From Desulfobulbaceae bacterium (GTDB taxonomy: Bacteria > Desulfobacterota > Desulfobulbia > Desulfobulbales > SURF-16), in the NCBI GenBank assembly GCA_020444175.1, contig JAHLLM010000007.1, positions 62,001-126,000 on the forward strand: a stretch of DNA of 64,000 bases. Direction: 5' to 3'. Both the position numbers and the translations under genes were made by a program. Shown one piece after another: positions 40,766-52,368 of the stretch. The notes below the pieces were generated by a model. The model searched no databases, was not told where the DNA came from, and was given only the letters and a program-made list of their open reading frames with translations. Every line of letters begins with the position of its first letter. The stretch's first letter is position 1.

Positions 40766-40820
40766 CAGGCCGCCATACCCATGGCGACTCTTGATTGTCG
40801 GGAACAGTTTCCCAACCTGC
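40766..40820. repeat. palindromic repeat family B, copy 2
   Basis: GCAGGCCGCCATACCCATGGCGAC..TCCCAACCTGC; shares core GCCATACCCATGGCG with 27812-27893. Confidence 0.65.
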
Positions 40821-40857
40821 ATGCTCCAAAAAATCAGAATGCAGAAATACAAACAGA

Positions 40858-41517
40858 TTATTTCAGAAACCCATGCTCTGCCAAGAAAGCCGGATTTATC
40901 TTTGATTCCGACGAAACGGGTTCATGATCTTTAGAGAGCAGTAATTTTTCAACATACTTGCCGATGAGATCAACTTCAATATTTACCGTGTCACCCTGTT
41001 TTAAAGGTCCAAGCGTTGTCACCATCAGAGTATGGGGAATGATCGATACAGAAAATGAACGTTCATCGCAATGGTTCACTGTGAGGCTGATACCATTTAT
41101 TGTGATGGATCCCTTTTCAATGATGTAACGTCCCAGTCCCGTGGGCACGGAAAATGTGAACCGAACAAAATCGCCTTCAGGCTTTCTCTCAAGGACTTTC
41201 GATGTTGCATCTATATGACCGCTGACAATATGCCCGCCAAGTCTGTCACTCAACCGCAAGGCCCTTTCCAGGTTCATCTTCATGCCGACAGCAAGTTTGC
41301 CGAGATTTGTACGGGACAGACTTTCAGGAGAGACATCAACTTCAAAGCGTCTACCGGATATATTTTTGGCAGTCAGACAGACGCCGTTACAGGCTATGGA
41401 TTCACCTTCTTCAGGGTCGGAAAGCTCAAAATCAGCTTCAACAGCGAACACCATTCCTCCCCCTGAAGGCCTGACAGCAAGTAATGTTCCCTGTCCCTGG
41501 ATTAATCCTGTAAACAT
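40858..41517 (-). CDS. ribE: riboflavin synthase alpha chain
   Basis: MFTGLIQGQGTLL; duplicated lumazine-binding domains; NGVCLT and GISLTVN. Confidence 0.95.
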   Translation of the reverse strand: MFTGLIQGQGTLLAVRPSGGGMVFAVEADFELSDPEEGESIACNGVCLTAKNISGRRFEVDVSPESLSRTNLGKLAVGMKMNLERALRLSDRLGGHIVSGHIDATSKVLERKPEGDFVRFTFSVPTGLGRYIIEKGSITINGISLTVNHCDERSFSVSIIPHTLMVTTLGPLKQGDTVNIEVDLIGKYVEKLLLSKDHEPVSSESKINPAFLAEHGFLK

Positions 41518-41543
41518 TTTTTTCGTATCCGTATGTAACTAAC

Positions 41544-42650
41544 TTAAGTAACAGAAAAAATTCCTTCTATCATTACATCATCACCAAAACGCCTGGTTCG
41601 CCTGGTCACAAGCCGTCTACTCTCCTTGACCCTTTGTACAGCAAGCTCGTCAACGACTGCCACAGCATCACTTCCCAAAAACAGAGGTGCCAGAAAAAGA
41701 GTAACCTGATCAACAAGTCCTGCTCTCATGAAAGCCCCGTGTATGCGTCCTCCGCCTTCTACAAGCAGGGAATTGATTTGGGATTTTCCCAGAAACCGTA
41801 ATACCTCTTTTAGATTCACGCCACCCGCATCCTGATTTTTTATCGGAATGACCCGTGCTCCGGCGTTTTCAAGCCGTATTTTTTTTTTGTTATCAACATT
41901 CTTTGAACAAAAAATCCATGTTTGGGCTTCAGATTGCTGACAAAGCATTTTTGCTGCAGGATCAAGGCGGAGATTGCTGTCCAGGACAACACGTAAAGGA
42001 TCATGCCCTTTTCTTCCCTTTAATCGAGTGGTCAGAGACGGGTCATCGTTCATTGCAGTAGCAACGCCAACCAGAATTGCATCAACCCTGTTTCGGATGC
42101 GATGCACCTCGGCACGGGAAGCCTCATTTGTAATCCAGCTGCATTCACCGCTTGCCGCGGCTATTCGGCCATCAAGACTGCACCCGGCCTTCATGATGAC
42201 CCAAGGCAGGCCGGTTGTAATATGCTTTATAAAAGGATAATTAATCTCCCGGCACTCCTGTTCCAAAACATGAGACTTGACTTCAATCCCCTGCTCAACG
42301 AGGTAATCGCATCCCTTTCCAGCCACCAACGGATTCGGATCAATCATGCCGACAACAACTCGTTTTATGCCGCTGGCAACAATTGCCCTGGTACACGGAG
42401 GAGTGCGGCCTGTATGATTACAGGGCTCCAGAGTTACATAAATTGTTGCGTTCTCTGCCTGCTTTCCGGCAGCACGCAAGGCATGGATTTCTGCATGGGG
42501 AGTACCGGCTTTTTTATGGTAGCCTCTGGAAACGAGCTTTCCGTTTTTGACAACAACTGCCCCGACGCATGGATTAGGTGAAGTGCGGCCAATCCCCTTA
42601 CGGGCTTCGCGTAAGGCGATTTTCATAAAATGACTATCAGGATCTATCAC
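41544..42650 (-). CDS. ribD: bifunctional riboflavin deaminase/reductase
   Basis: [43 protein letters not shown]. Confidence 0.96.
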   Translation of the reverse strand: MIDPDSHFMKIALREARKGIGRTSPNPCVGAVVVKNGKLVSRGYHKKAGTPHAEIHALRAAGKQAENATIYVTLEPCNHTGRTPPCTRAIVASGIKRVVVGMIDPNPLVAGKGCDYLVEQGIEVKSHVLEQECREINYPFIKHITTGLPWVIMKAGCSLDGRIAAASGECSWITNEASRAEVHRIRNRVDAILVGVATAMNDDPSLTTRLKGRKGHDPLRVVLDSNLRLDPAAKMLCQQSEAQTWIFCSKNVDNKKKIRLENAGARVIPIKNQDAGGVNLKEVLRFLGKSQINSLLVEGGGRIHGAFMRAGLVDQVTLFLAPLFLGSDAVAVVDELAVQRVKESRRLVTRRTRRFGDDVMIEGIFSVT

Positions 42651-43116
42651 TCTGTTGATCTTCCTTATTGCTGAGCAAGCCCTTCAACTCCTCCATGAAT
42701 TCACTTAAATCTTTAAACTGACGATACACGGAGGCAAACCGAACATAGGCCACCTCATCAATTTTCCGCAAAGCGTCCATCACACGCGCACCCACAAGAC
42801 GTATGGGGATCTCTCTTTCTCCCATATCCTGTAATTCTCTTTCAAGACTATCAACAAACTCCTCAATCTGAGACATGCTTACCGGTCTTTTTTCGCAGGC
42901 TTTTTTCAAACCGGAAACGACTTTTGAGCGGTCCCAGGCTTCACGCCGGTCATCCTTTTTGATGAGCATGGGCATGGTTACTTCCAGGCGCTCGTAAGTT
43001 GTGAAACGTCTACTGCACGACTCACATAAACGGCGGCGGCGGGTTATGGTGTAATCTTTATTAAGACGTGAATCGACAACCTTATTGTCAAGGTGACCGC
43101 AGTAGGGACATTTCAT
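42637..43116 (-). CDS. nrdR: transcriptional repressor NrdR
   Basis: [43 protein letters not shown]. Confidence 0.97.
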   Translation of the reverse strand: MKCPYCGHLDNKVVDSRLNKDYTITRRRRLCESCSRRFTTYERLEVTMPMLIKKDDRREAWDRSKVVSGLKKACEKRPVSMSQIEEFVDSLERELQDMGEREIPIRLVGARVMDALRKIDEVAYVRFASVYRQFKDLSEFMEELKGLLSNKEDQQSDRS

Positions 43117-43280
43117 CGTGTTTCCTGAACCTTCTTCATGGATTTCAGTAATCGATTACTATATTCAGTTTTTTCAACTGCCTGCCCATAGGGCAGAAAT
43201 ACATGCATATTCAGTTACTCTTTCAGCAAAAAAAGGTATTTACCCTGAAAAGTTCGAGATCCACTTCCTCAAAAGCGGGG

Positions 43281-43760
43281 TTAATTCTTATGCATATCGC
43301 CCTTTTCATCCATCTGAATAAGGGGAATACCGGCTTCAGCCAGCATGGACGAGGCCAGGAAATCAGGATACCCGTCCTTATAGTAAATCTCCTTAACCCG
43401 GGCATTTATAAGCATCTTACTGCATATTGCACATGGCATATTGGTGCAGTAAACAATTGCATTTTCAACTGTCACGCCATGCAGTGCAGCCTGTATGATG
43501 GCATTTTGTTCGGCATGAAGTCCCCGGCACAGTTCGTGCCGCTCTCCGGAAGGAATATTCTGCTGTTCGCGCAGGCAACCAACTTCAAGACAATGCTTGA
43601 CCTTCGTGGGAGCGCCGTTATATCCGGTGGCAATAATACGTTTATCTCGAACAAGAATTGCCCCGACCTTGCGGCGGGTACAGGTTGATCGCTGGGCAAC
43701 CAGTTCCGTGATCGAAAGGAAATATTGAGACCAGGACGGCCGATCTTCCGGCTTAGTCAT
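43281..43760 (-). CDS. dCMP deaminase (ComEB-type)
   Basis: [52 protein letters not shown]; start refined to MTKPEDR. Confidence 0.92.
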   Translation of the reverse strand: MTKPEDRPSWSQYFLSITELVAQRSTCTRRKVGAILVRDKRIIATGYNGAPTKVKHCLEVGCLREQQNIPSGERHELCRGLHAEQNAIIQAALHGVTVENAIVYCTNMPCAICSKMLINARVKEIYYKDGYPDFLASSMLAEAGIPLIQMDEKGDMHKN

Positions 43761-45006
43761 CTTCGCGCTCAAACTCTGGATAGAGCGGGAATTCCTCACA
43801 CAACATGCGCACTTCAAGGCGAATTGCGGCAAGCTCTTCCTTGTTTTCCCGATTGATTAAGGCCCTGTTTATCCAGTCGGCTATTTGAGCCATCTCCTTT
43901 TCCTTCAGTCCGCGAGTGGTCACAGCAGGAGTACCGATTCTGATGCCTCCGGTAACAAAGCGGCTCTGGGTGTCAAAAGGAATGGCATTTTTATTAACCG
44001 TCAGACCTGCATCCTCAAGCACCTCTTCAGCAAGCTTTCCTGTAACATCCTTGTTATTTAAGTCAACCAGGAGCAAATGATTGTCTGTTCCACCGGAAAC
44101 AAGATTAAAGCCGAAATTTTGCAGATTTCCGGCCAATGCCTGTGCATTTTTTACGACCTGGGCCTGGTATTTCTTGTACTCATCTGTCATTGCCTCTTTA
44201 AAGCTCACGGCTTTGGCAGCAATGACATGAACAAGAGGGCCGCCCTGAATACCGGGGAAAATCTTGCTGTTTAATTTTTTGCCGAATTCCTCTTTGGCCA
44301 AAATAAGACCACCACGGGGACCACGCATGGTTTTATGTGTCGTAGTCGTGACAAAATGAGCGTATGGAACAGGTGAAGGATGGACGCCGGCAGCTACCAG
44401 ACCGGCAATATGGGCCATATCCACCATGAAAAGAGCGTCAATTTTATCTGCTATTTTCCGAAAGCCTTCAAAATCGATGACCCGCGGATAGGCACTGGCT
44501 CCAGCCACAATCATTTTCGGTTTTTCAGCCAAAGCAATGCGTTCCACTTCCTCCATATCTATCTGGCCGGTCTCTTTTTTAAGACCGTAAGAGGTAAACT
44601 GGAAAAGCTGACCGGAAAAATTTACAGTGCTGCCGTGGGTGAGATGGCCGCCATGGGCAAGATCCATCCCCAGAACCTTATCGCCAGGCTGCAGATTAGC
44701 AAAATAAACTGCCATATTTGCCTGGCTGCCTGAATGTGGCTGCACATTGGCATATTCAGCCTGAAAGAGTTCCTTTGCCCTGGAAATGGCTAAGGACTCT
44801 ATTTCATCGGCATACTCACAGCCGCCGTAATATCTCTTGTTCGGATACCCTTCCGCGTACTTATTTGTAAAGATGGAACCCTGTGCTTCGAGAACTGCCG
44901 GACTGACAATATTTTCAGAAGCAATAAGCTCGAGTTGATTTGTCTGGCGTTCAAGCTCATAGCGGATAGCCTGATACACTGCGGGATCCGATTGTTTTAG
45001 TGTCAT
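43753..45006 (-). CDS. glyA: serine hydroxymethyltransferase
   Basis: [51 protein letters not shown]; start refined to MTLKQSDP. Confidence 0.97.
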   Translation of the reverse strand: MTLKQSDPAVYQAIRYELERQTNQLELIASENIVSPAVLEAQGSIFTNKYAEGYPNKRYYGGCEYADEIESLAISRAKELFQAEYANVQPHSGSQANMAVYFANLQPGDKVLGMDLAHGGHLTHGSTVNFSGQLFQFTSYGLKKETGQIDMEEVERIALAEKPKMIVAGASAYPRVIDFEGFRKIADKIDALFMVDMAHIAGLVAAGVHPSPVPYAHFVTTTTHKTMRGPRGGLILAKEEFGKKLNSKIFPGIQGGPLVHVIAAKAVSFKEAMTDEYKKYQAQVVKNAQALAGNLQNFGFNLVSGGTDNHLLLVDLNNKDVTGKLAEEVLEDAGLTVNKNAIPFDTQSRFVTGGIRIGTPAVTTRGLKEKEMAQIADWINRALINRENKEELAAIRLEVRMLCEEFPLYPEFEREDD

Positions 45007-45154
45007 TTCTTCTATTCTGGCGTTGTTGGTTAATATCACGGGAGATTGACTGAAAATGCATTTTCTCCACCCACCGGTTCGGTGATGCAAGAAAATGCCT
45101 TACTTGGGCCAACCTCTCTGGGTTGAGTTGATTTGCCCTGCAAACAGGGAAAAC

Positions 45155-45255
45155 CTCAAGGCTACGTAAAAAATCAAGCTGCCCATCCGCCAAGGCAATA
45201 TGAACAACTAAACAGAGGTTACCTCAGCGGTTGAACGGATTTCTGCGAAACCTTC
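45155..45255 (-). repeat. diverged copy of repeat family A
   Basis: Minus strand GAAGGTTTCGCAGAAATCCGTTCAACCGC...TTGTTCATATTGCCTTGGCGGATGGGCAGCTTGA aligns along the length of copy 1. Confidence 0.65.
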
Positions 45256-45266
45256 AAATCTCTTTT

Positions 45267-45689
45267 TTAAAACATCTGTATACGCTGCAAATGACGTCCT
45301 GCGGCAAAATCCGTGGTGACCCAGGTTCGGACAATCTCCTCGGCAAGTCCGGGACCTGTCACCCTGGCACCCAGGCACAGCACATTGGCATCATTATGTT
45401 CACGACTCATCCGGGAGGTAAAAATATCAGAGCATAATGCCGCCCGGATCTTCGGATTTCTGTTGGCGGCCATGGACATGCCTATTCCGGTTCCGCAAAC
45501 CAAAATCCCGCGATCACATTCGCCACTTGCAACGAGATCGCAGACAGATTGCGCATAGTGTGGATAATCTACTGACGACTCGGAATTCGTGCCCTGGTCG
45601 GACACCTCATGGCCCAACTCAGAAAGCAGAGCCAATATAAGTGGTTTCAGAGCAATTCCACCATGATCACACCCTATTGCAATTTTCAC
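45267..45689 (-). CDS. rpiB: ribose-5-phosphate isomerase B
   Basis: IGCDHGGIALK; GILVCGTGIGMSMAANRNPKIRAA. Confidence 0.96.
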   Translation of the reverse strand: MKIAIGCDHGGIALKPLILALLSELGHEVSDQGTNSESSVDYPHYAQSVCDLVASGECDRGILVCGTGIGMSMAANRNPKIRAALCSDIFTSRMSREHNDANVLCLGARVTGPGLAEEIVRTWVTTDFAAGRHLQRIQMF

Positions 45690-45692
45690 ATT

Positions 45693-46934
45693 CTACCCCT
45701 CAAATCGTTTCATGACGATGACGGCATTTGTGCCGCCAAAGCCAAATGAATTTGACATTGCCGCCCGAATCTGCGTTTGTCGTGCCTGTCCGGCAACATA
45801 ATCCAGATCACATTCATCATCAGGATTTTCCAGATTCGCAGTGGGAGGAATGATCTGGTGATGGAGTGAAAGTGCGGTGAAAACAGCCTCTATGCCCCCG
45901 GCTCCACCAAGCATATGGCCGGTCATGGATTTTGTTGAACTGATAGCAAGTTTCTTGGCATGCTCACCATACACGGCTTTAATGGCACGGGTTTCTACAA
46001 CATCGTTGAGAGGTGTGGATGTGCCGTGGGCATTAATGTAATCAATATCTTCTACAGCGAGTCCCGCATCACTCAAAGCCATTTTCATGCAGCGTATTGC
46101 GCCGTCTCCGTCTTCCGGAGGAGCAGCCATATGATAGCCGTCACCGGAAAGACCATATCCTGCCATTTCCGCGTAGATCTTGGCACCTCTTGCCTTGGCA
46201 TGCTCAAGTTCCTCAAGAATAAGAATACCGGCTCCTTCGGAAATAATAAAGCCGTCACGATCACGGTCAAAAGGCCGCGATGCTTTTTCAGGCTCATCAT
46301 TTCGTTTGGAAAGAGCTTTCATGGCATTAAAACCGCCAACAGCAAGAGGGCAGATGACAGACTCACTGCCACCTGTTATGGCCACATCACAACCGCCGTT
46401 GCTCACCAGCCGAAAAGCCTCACCAACAGCATGGGTCCCGGCAGCACAGGCTGTGGTCACCGACATATTGGGGCCCTTTGCTTTCTTGACTATGGAAATC
46501 TGGCCTGCACCCATATTGGGGATAACCATTGGTATGAAAAAAGGAGTTATTCGCTTCGGTCCCTTATCAAGAAAAACCTTATGGTACTTTTCGATGGTAG
46601 GAAGACCGCCAAGTCCACAACCGGTGATAACGCCGACTCTGGTTGCGTTTTCCTCAGTAACCTCAAGATCAGCATCACCAAGGGCCATCTCAGCGGCAGC
46701 TATGGCATATTGAACAAATAAATCCAGGTGTTTTGCCGTTTTCGGTTCAATAAAGTCAGCAACATTAAAATCTTTTACTTCTGCTGCTATTTTAACGGCA
46801 AAATCACTGGTATCAAAGCGAGTAATAGGCCCTATGCCACTTTTACCGGCACAGAGCCCATTCCATGTTTTGTCTACACCTGTCCCAAGCGGAGTAACAA
46901 GACCCAAACCTGTGACAACTACTCTTCTAGACAT
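45693..46934 (-). CDS. fabF: beta-ketoacyl-ACP synthase II
   Basis: RRVVVTGLGLVTPLGTGVDKTW; ITTACAAGTHAVGEA-type active site (VTTACAAGT); NAHGTSTPLND. Confidence 0.97.
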   Translation of the reverse strand: MSRRVVVTGLGLVTPLGTGVDKTWNGLCAGKSGIGPITRFDTSDFAVKIAAEVKDFNVADFIEPKTAKHLDLFVQYAIAAAEMALGDADLEVTEENATRVGVITGCGLGGLPTIEKYHKVFLDKGPKRITPFFIPMVIPNMGAGQISIVKKAKGPNMSVTTACAAGTHAVGEAFRLVSNGGCDVAITGGSESVICPLAVGGFNAMKALSKRNDEPEKASRPFDRDRDGFIISEGAGILILEELEHAKARGAKIYAEMAGYGLSGDGYHMAAPPEDGDGAIRCMKMALSDAGLAVEDIDYINAHGTSTPLNDVVETRAIKAVYGEHAKKLAISSTKSMTGHMLGGAGGIEAVFTALSLHHQIIPPTANLENPDDECDLDYVAGQARQTQIRAAMSNSFGFGGTNAVIVMKRFEG

Positions 46935-47015
46935 TTTTGACCTCTAAATGAGTAACTATATGAAAAAGTAATTTCAAAAGGCCTTACAAGGCCTTTGTCA
47001 GTTAAAATTGAGCTA

Positions 47016-47249
47016 TTACTTTTGCAAAGAATTAATGTGGTCAATGGCAAGCTGAACAGTTGTGATCTTTTCTGCAACTTCATCCGGAATCTCGGTATCA
47101 AAAGCATCTTCCATAGCCATGATAAGTTCAACAAGATCAAGAGAATCCGCACCAAGATCATCAATAAATGAGGCGGCAGGAACGACTTTCGCCTTGTCAA
47201 CACTCAATTGCTCAGCAATAATATCAATAAGTTTTGCTTCATTAGACAT
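47016..47249 (-). CDS. acpP: acyl carrier protein
   Basis: [24 protein letters not shown] phosphopantetheine site. Confidence 0.97.
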   Translation of the reverse strand: MSNEAKLIDIIAEQLSVDKAKVVPAASFIDDLGADSLDLVELIMAMEDAFDTEIPDEVAEKITTVQLAIDHINSLQK

Positions 47250-47323
47250 AATTTTCTCCTTCTTTTCCATAACAAGCCTTCAATACGAACCAAAGACTTT
47301 CTGATGTAAATTAACCTCTTTAC

Positions 47324-48070
47324 TTACCCCATGAACATTCCGCCGTTAACATGAATAAACTGTCCGGTTACATAGCGGGCTTCATCGGAAACCAGATATA
47401 AAACCGCAGCAGCGACATCATCGACAGTTCCCAAAGAGTTCATGGGTATTTCTGCTTTAATTTTTTCCGTCACCTCTTCAGGCAGCCCCCTGGTCATGTC
47501 TGTATCGATATAACCCGGGGCAACTCCGTTTACCGTCACATTTCTCGAAGCAAGCTCCCTGGCAACGGAACGGGTCAAGCCTGTCATACCTGCTTTGGCA
47601 GCCGCATAATTTGCCTGTCCTGCGTTTCCGGTAAAACCGATAACCGAGGTAATGGAGACAATGCGACCGTATCGTTTTTTCATCATGGGGCGACTGACTG
47701 CCTTGATACAATTAAAAGCGCCTTTCAGGTTTGTATCAAGTACATCATCCCAGGCATTTTCTTTCATCATGGCAATGAGACCATCCCGGGTAATGCCGGC
47801 GTTGTTGATAAGAATATCTATCTTGCCGTAGTCATCCACTATATTTTTTATGGCTGCCTGGACCTGGCCTGCATCCGCAACATTAAACTGGTATGCAGCG
47901 GCATTGCCTCCGGATTCTTTAATCGAAGACACTGTTTCTTCAGCAGCATCCGGCCTGCTCACATAATTGACTAAAACCGTTGCCCCCTTTTCGGCAAGCG
48001 CAAGACATATAGCTTTACCTATTCCTCTGCTTCCGCCGGTGACAACAGCGATTCTACCCTCTAAATTCAT
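47324..48070 (-). CDS. fabG: 3-oxoacyl-ACP reductase
   Basis: VTGGSRGIGKAICLALA; YxxxK in NYAAAKAGMTGLTRS. Confidence 0.95.
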   Translation of the reverse strand: MNLEGRIAVVTGGSRGIGKAICLALAEKGATVLVNYVSRPDAAEETVSSIKESGGNAAAYQFNVADAGQVQAAIKNIVDDYGKIDILINNAGITRDGLIAMMKENAWDDVLDTNLKGAFNCIKAVSRPMMKKRYGRIVSITSVIGFTGNAGQANYAAAKAGMTGLTRSVARELASRNVTVNGVAPGYIDTDMTRGLPEEVTEKIKAEIPMNSLGTVDDVAAAVLYLVSDEARYVTGQFIHVNGGMFMG

Positions 48071-48136
48071 CCTGTATCCTGTCTCTGCTTTAATCTTCTA
48101 CGTCCCAACTGATTTCATTTACAAACAAAAAATTTT

Positions 48137-49330
48137 TCAGGAAGCCCTCTCAGCTTTGATTTTTTCAATCAACTTCGGCAAGATATCAAAAAGGTCCCCG
48201 ACAACACCATAGGTGGCCACATCAAAAATCGGCGCATTCGGATCCCGGTTGATGGCAATAATTGTATCAGCGGATTGCATACCGACAAGATGCTGAATTG
48301 CTCCTGATATACCACAGGCTATATATACTTTAGGACTCACAGTCTTTCCAGTCTGGCCTACCTGATGGGGATAGGGAATCCAACCGCTGTCAACAGCTGC
48401 CCTGGATGCAGCAACAGCACCTCCCAACTGATCGGCAAGGTCATTAATAAGCAGAAAACCCTTTTCATTTTCCAGACCCCGTCCGCCGGCAATAACAACA
48501 TCCGCCTCATTGAGGTTGATTTGATCTCCTTCAAGCGGCACAAACTTACGAACCTTGACCCGCGAAACTATACGCTCCGGAGCTATGCTGCAGTCAACAA
48601 CCTCTCCACTGCGAGCATTATCAGGCTCAAGGGCCTTCATAACCAGTGGACGGACAGTTGCCATCTGGGGACGGTGATCCGGACAGGCAATAGTTGCCAT
48701 AATATTCCCACCAAATGCCGGTCTGGTCTGCAGTAAAGATCCATCCTCATCATGTATGTCAAGCTCAGTGCAGTCAGCAGTCAAACCTGTTTGCAGCGAT
48801 GTTGCCACTCTTGGGATGAAAGAACGGCCAATGGCGGTCGCCCCGGCCAGAACGATCTCAGGCTTATGTTGCCGTATCAGATCTTCAAGGGCATTACCGT
48901 ATATCTCGTCAGTAAATTGACCAAAAGCAGGATCATCGAGAACATATACCTTGTCGGCACCATAGGAAATAAGCTGCGCAGGCACATCATCCTTGTTATC
49001 AATAAAAAGAACGGCTGACAGGGGTACATTTCTCCGGTCTGCCAGTTTACGGGCAGCACCCAGGAGTTCAAATGTTACAGGAGCCACCCTGCCGTTTCGG
49101 TACTCTGCAAAAACCCAGACACCTTTCCAGTCGGACAGATCGCCCTTCTTCTCACGATCAAGGCCTTCAACGGAGAGGGCTTCTACTTCGCAGAAATCAA
49201 CACACCCACCGCACAATGTACAATTTTCATTTACTTCAGCAATTCCATCAACAACATGGATAGCGTCAAACGCACAGTTTGACTCGCATAGCCCGCAACC
49301 GATACAGGCATCAATATCAATCAGTAACAT
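48137..49330 (-). CDS. etfA: electron transfer flavoprotein alpha subunit with N-terminal 2x[4Fe-4S] ferredoxin domain
   Basis: CIGCGLCESNC and CTLCGGCVDFC; C-terminal FAD motif VGQTGKTVSPKVYIACGISGAIQHLVGM. Confidence 0.94.
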   Translation of the reverse strand: MLLIDIDACIGCGLCESNCAFDAIHVVDGIAEVNENCTLCGGCVDFCEVEALSVEGLDREKKGDLSDWKGVWVFAEYRNGRVAPVTFELLGAARKLADRRNVPLSAVLFIDNKDDVPAQLISYGADKVYVLDDPAFGQFTDEIYGNALEDLIRQHKPEIVLAGATAIGRSFIPRVATSLQTGLTADCTELDIHDEDGSLLQTRPAFGGNIMATIACPDHRPQMATVRPLVMKALEPDNARSGEVVDCSIAPERIVSRVKVRKFVPLEGDQINLNEADVVIAGGRGLENEKGFLLINDLADQLGGAVAASRAAVDSGWIPYPHQVGQTGKTVSPKVYIACGISGAIQHLVGMQSADTIIAINRDPNAPIFDVATYGVVGDLFDILPKLIEKIKAERAS

Positions 49331-49334
49331 AGCT

Positions 49335-50114
49335 TCAGCTCAATTCAATTAATTTTTCTGCCAACTGGCTTACCTGCTCATCCACTGTCCCCTCAAGCAT
49401 TGTCCTGTCTCCCTTTAACTGGGGAGCAAAAACACGGGAAACCCATGTGGGAGAGCCTTTAAGGCCGAGCTGATTCAGATCAGCTGCAATATCATCAGCT
49501 GTCAGCGTGGTTATGGCGATTTTTTTGGCCTTCATCTTTCCTTTGAGAGAAGGAAGTCTGGGCTCATTAATCTCTTTTACAACGGTAAGTAAAGCCGGCA
49601 GTGTTACCTCGACCTCATCGTAGCCGTCATCCATGAGTCTTTCCACGACCAGGGTTGAATCGTTTGCCTCGCAGACCTTTCTTACGCAGGTTACGTAGGG
49701 GAAATCCATTCTAACGGCAAGCCCGGGACCAACCTGGGCCGTATCTCCATCAATGGCCTGCTTGCCGCACAAAATAAGATCAGCACCGCCTATTTTCTCT
49801 ATTGCCTTTGACAATGTATAGGTTGTTGCCAGAGTATCAGCCCCGGCAAAAGCACGGTCCGAAACGAGTACCGCCTCGTCTGCTCCACAGGAAACGGCTT
49901 CCCGTAAAATTTCTTCAGCCTGCGGAGGCCCCATGGTCAGCACGGTAACCGTGGCGCCAAGTTCATCTTTGAGTCGAACCGCCGCTTCAAGCGCGTGACG
50001 ATCATAAGGATTAATAATTGACTGCACACCTTCCCTGGCCAGGGTATTTGTTTTCGGATCAAGCCGGACGTCTTTGGCATCAGGAACCTGTTTGATACAC
50101 GCTATAATCTTCAT
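49335..50114 (-). CDS. etfB: electron transfer flavoprotein beta subunit
   Basis: [41 protein letters not shown]. Confidence 0.95.
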   Translation of the reverse strand: MKIIACIKQVPDAKDVRLDPKTNTLAREGVQSIINPYDRHALEAAVRLKDELGATVTVLTMGPPQAEEILREAVSCGADEAVLVSDRAFAGADTLATTYTLSKAIEKIGGADLILCGKQAIDGDTAQVGPGLAVRMDFPYVTCVRKVCEANDSTLVVERLMDDGYDEVEVTLPALLTVVKEINEPRLPSLKGKMKAKKIAITTLTADDIAADLNQLGLKGSPTWVSRVFAPQLKGDRTMLEGTVDEQVSQLAEKLIELS

Positions 50115-51268
50115 TTGCCCCTCGTATATTCCTTATTAAGCTCCTGTCCGACAACATTTCTCTGGATTTGGTTTGTTCCCTCGTAAATCTGCAAAATTTT
50201 TGCATCACGCATCATCTTTTCAACAGGGTAGTCACGCATGTAGCCATAACCACCCAGAACCTGAACAGCATCGATCGTTACTTTCATGGCGACATCGGTT
50301 GCAAATACCTTGCACATTGAGGAGGCCTTGGACATATCCTTGGGATGGGCATCGATATGTTTTGCAGCGGAATAGACAAGGGCTCGGGCCGCTTCGACTT
50401 CAATGGCCATGTCTGCGAGCATATGCTGAACCGCCTGAAATGAAATAATCGGTTTCCCGAACTGGACGCGTTGCTTGGCATATGTTACAGCCTCGTCAAT
50501 AGCGGCCTGGCCAAGTCCGACACCAAGCACGGCTATTCCGGGGCGCGACTTATCCAGCGTCTTCATAACGGTAATAAAACCAGTGCCCTGCCGTCCGATA
50601 AGACGATCTTTCGGGATACGGCAGTCCTTGAAAATCAATTCACGGGTAGCAGAAGCCCTGATCCCCAGTTTTTTCTCTTTTACGCCATACGAGAAGCCTG
50701 GGTCACTGTCCTCGACAACGAACATGGACGCGCCTCTTGGCCCTTTTTCACGGTCGGTGATTGCGATAACAGTATAAATTTGCGCCTCTCCGGCATTGGT
50801 GATCCACTGTTTGGTTCCGTTGAGAACCCATTCGTCACCATCAAGTACTGCCGTGGTCTGAATGCCTGAGGCATCACTCCCGGCGTTGGCCTCGGTTAAT
50901 CCGAAAGCTGCCCTTCTTGTTCCTGCAGCAATATCCGGCATGTATTTTTTCTTCATCTCATCACTACCGGCAATGAGAATGGGGAAAGCACCCAGGGCAC
51001 TGGCGGCAAATGCCGTTGCAACACCGACGCAGCCACGGCCAAATTGTTCAAGAGCCAGAACGATTTCAAAAGTTCCTGCACCAAATCCACCGTATTCTTC
51101 AGGAATATACAAACCAAACAGATCCGCCTTGGCAACGGCGTCTAAAATTTCACGAGGGTACTCCTCGGACTCGTCAAGTGCTGCCCTCTGGGGAACAATT
51201 AACTCGTCCGTAATCTGTCGGGCCAGATCAACAATCATCTGTTGTTCTTCAGTTAAAAAATAATCCAC
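50111..51268 (-). CDS. acyl-CoA dehydrogenase
   Basis: [66 protein letters not shown]. Confidence 0.95.
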   Translation of the reverse strand: MDYFLTEEQQMIVDLARQITDELIVPQRAALDESEEYPREILDAVAKADLFGLYIPEEYGGFGAGTFEIVLALEQFGRGCVGVATAFAASALGAFPILIAGSDEMKKKYMPDIAAGTRRAAFGLTEANAGSDASGIQTTAVLDGDEWVLNGTKQWITNAGEAQIYTVIAITDREKGPRGASMFVVEDSDPGFSYGVKEKKLGIRASATRELIFKDCRIPKDRLIGRQGTGFITVMKTLDKSRPGIAVLGVGLGQAAIDEAVTYAKQRVQFGKPIISFQAVQHMLADMAIEVEAARALVYSAAKHIDAHPKDMSKASSMCKVFATDVAMKVTIDAVQVLGGYGYMRDYPVEKMMRDAKILQIYEGTNQIQRNVVGQELNKEYTRGK

Positions 51269-51390
51269 TGCTCACTCCCTTATCAGTCTGCTTAAAAAAT
51301 GAAAATGACACGAGTATGTCCAAAAAAACAAAAAAATCTTGCTTTTTTCTCTACCCTTTATCATTTTTTGCGATGATTTATAAAAAAATG

Positions 51391-52368
51391 CTACCACCTG
51401 AACAAGGCGGCTCCCCACGTAAATCCGCCACCGAATGCACAGAGCAACAGGTATTCTTCAGCTTGAATTTTTCCCTGCCGGTTTGCTTCATCCAGTGCGA
51501 TGGGAATGCTAGCCGCCGATGTATTACCATATTTATAAACATTTATATAGAATTTTTCGAGAGGAACCCCGAGTCTGTCGACAAGGCTTTTCAAAATACG
51601 GATATTGGCCTGGTGGGGAATTATCAGAGAGACATCTTCAATGCTGACTCCGGTCTGGTCTAGCACCGAGCTGATCGCGTCATCCATACACCTGACAGCG
51701 TGCTTAAACACGTCGCGCCCAGCCATTTTGATATAGGAGCCATCATTGCCGGGCCGAATCAGGTCTTTGTTCATGCTTGGAGCACTGTCCATGTACAGCA
51801 ATTTGTACAGAGAACCATCGGAATAGAGGTTGCTTGCCAGCATTCCCCGTTCCTGATCAGTGCCTGTGACAATGCATGCTCCAGCGCCATCACCAAAAAG
51901 AACACAGGTATTCCTGTCCTGCCAATTCACTCTTGTTGATAATGTCTCAGCACCTATGACGAGAATTTTCAGATGAGGATCGAATTTGATATATTTTTCA
52001 GCAAGATCCAGAGAATAAAGAAAACCGGAACAGGCAGCATTGAGATCTAAGGCAAAAGCATTGGTCGCCTTGAGCTCTTTCTGGACAAGACAAGCGCATG
52101 AAGGCATACTTATTTCTGAAGTGATTGTCGCCACTATGATCATATCAAGATCTTCTGCCACAAGACCTGACATGGAAAGAGCTTTCCGGGCCGCCCGAGA
52201 ACCAAGTTTGGAGGTCTCGTCACCCTTTGATGCAATATGCCTTGTTTTAATACCTGTCCTGGTGGTAATCCACTCATCCGAGGTGTCTACCATTTTCTCA
52301 AGATCAGTATTGGCCAATATCCTTTCAGGCAACGCCGAACCAGTACCGATAACAACCATAGAACTCAT
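51391..52368 (-). CDS. fabH: beta-ketoacyl-ACP synthase III
   Basis: TSDEWITTRTGIKTRHI; DLNAACSGFLYSL; IPHQANIRI. Confidence 0.96.
   Translation of the reverse strand: MSSMVVIGTGSALPERILANTDLEKMVDTSDEWITTRTGIKTRHIASKGDETSKLGSRAARKALSMSGLVAEDLDMIIVATITSEISMPSCACLVQKELKATNAFALDLNAACSGFLYSLDLAEKYIKFDPHLKILVIGAETLSTRVNWQDRNTCVLFGDGAGACIVTGTDQERGMLASNLYSDGSLYKLLYMDSAPSMNKDLIRPGNDGSYIKMAGRDVFKHAVRCMDDAISSVLDQTGVSIEDVSLIIPHQANIRILKSLVDRLGVPLEKFYINVYKYGNTSAASIPIALDEANRQGKIQAEEYLLLCAFGGGFTWGAALFRW

Noticed and set aside
40699-43116. FMN riboswitch controlling the rib genes
   Set aside because: No RFN-element conserved core recognised by eye upstream of ribD, ribE or ribBA; the rib genes sit inside a larger operon.
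45960-46721. 253-aa plus-strand ORF
   Set aside because: Antisense to fabF; shadow ORF with no recognisable family.
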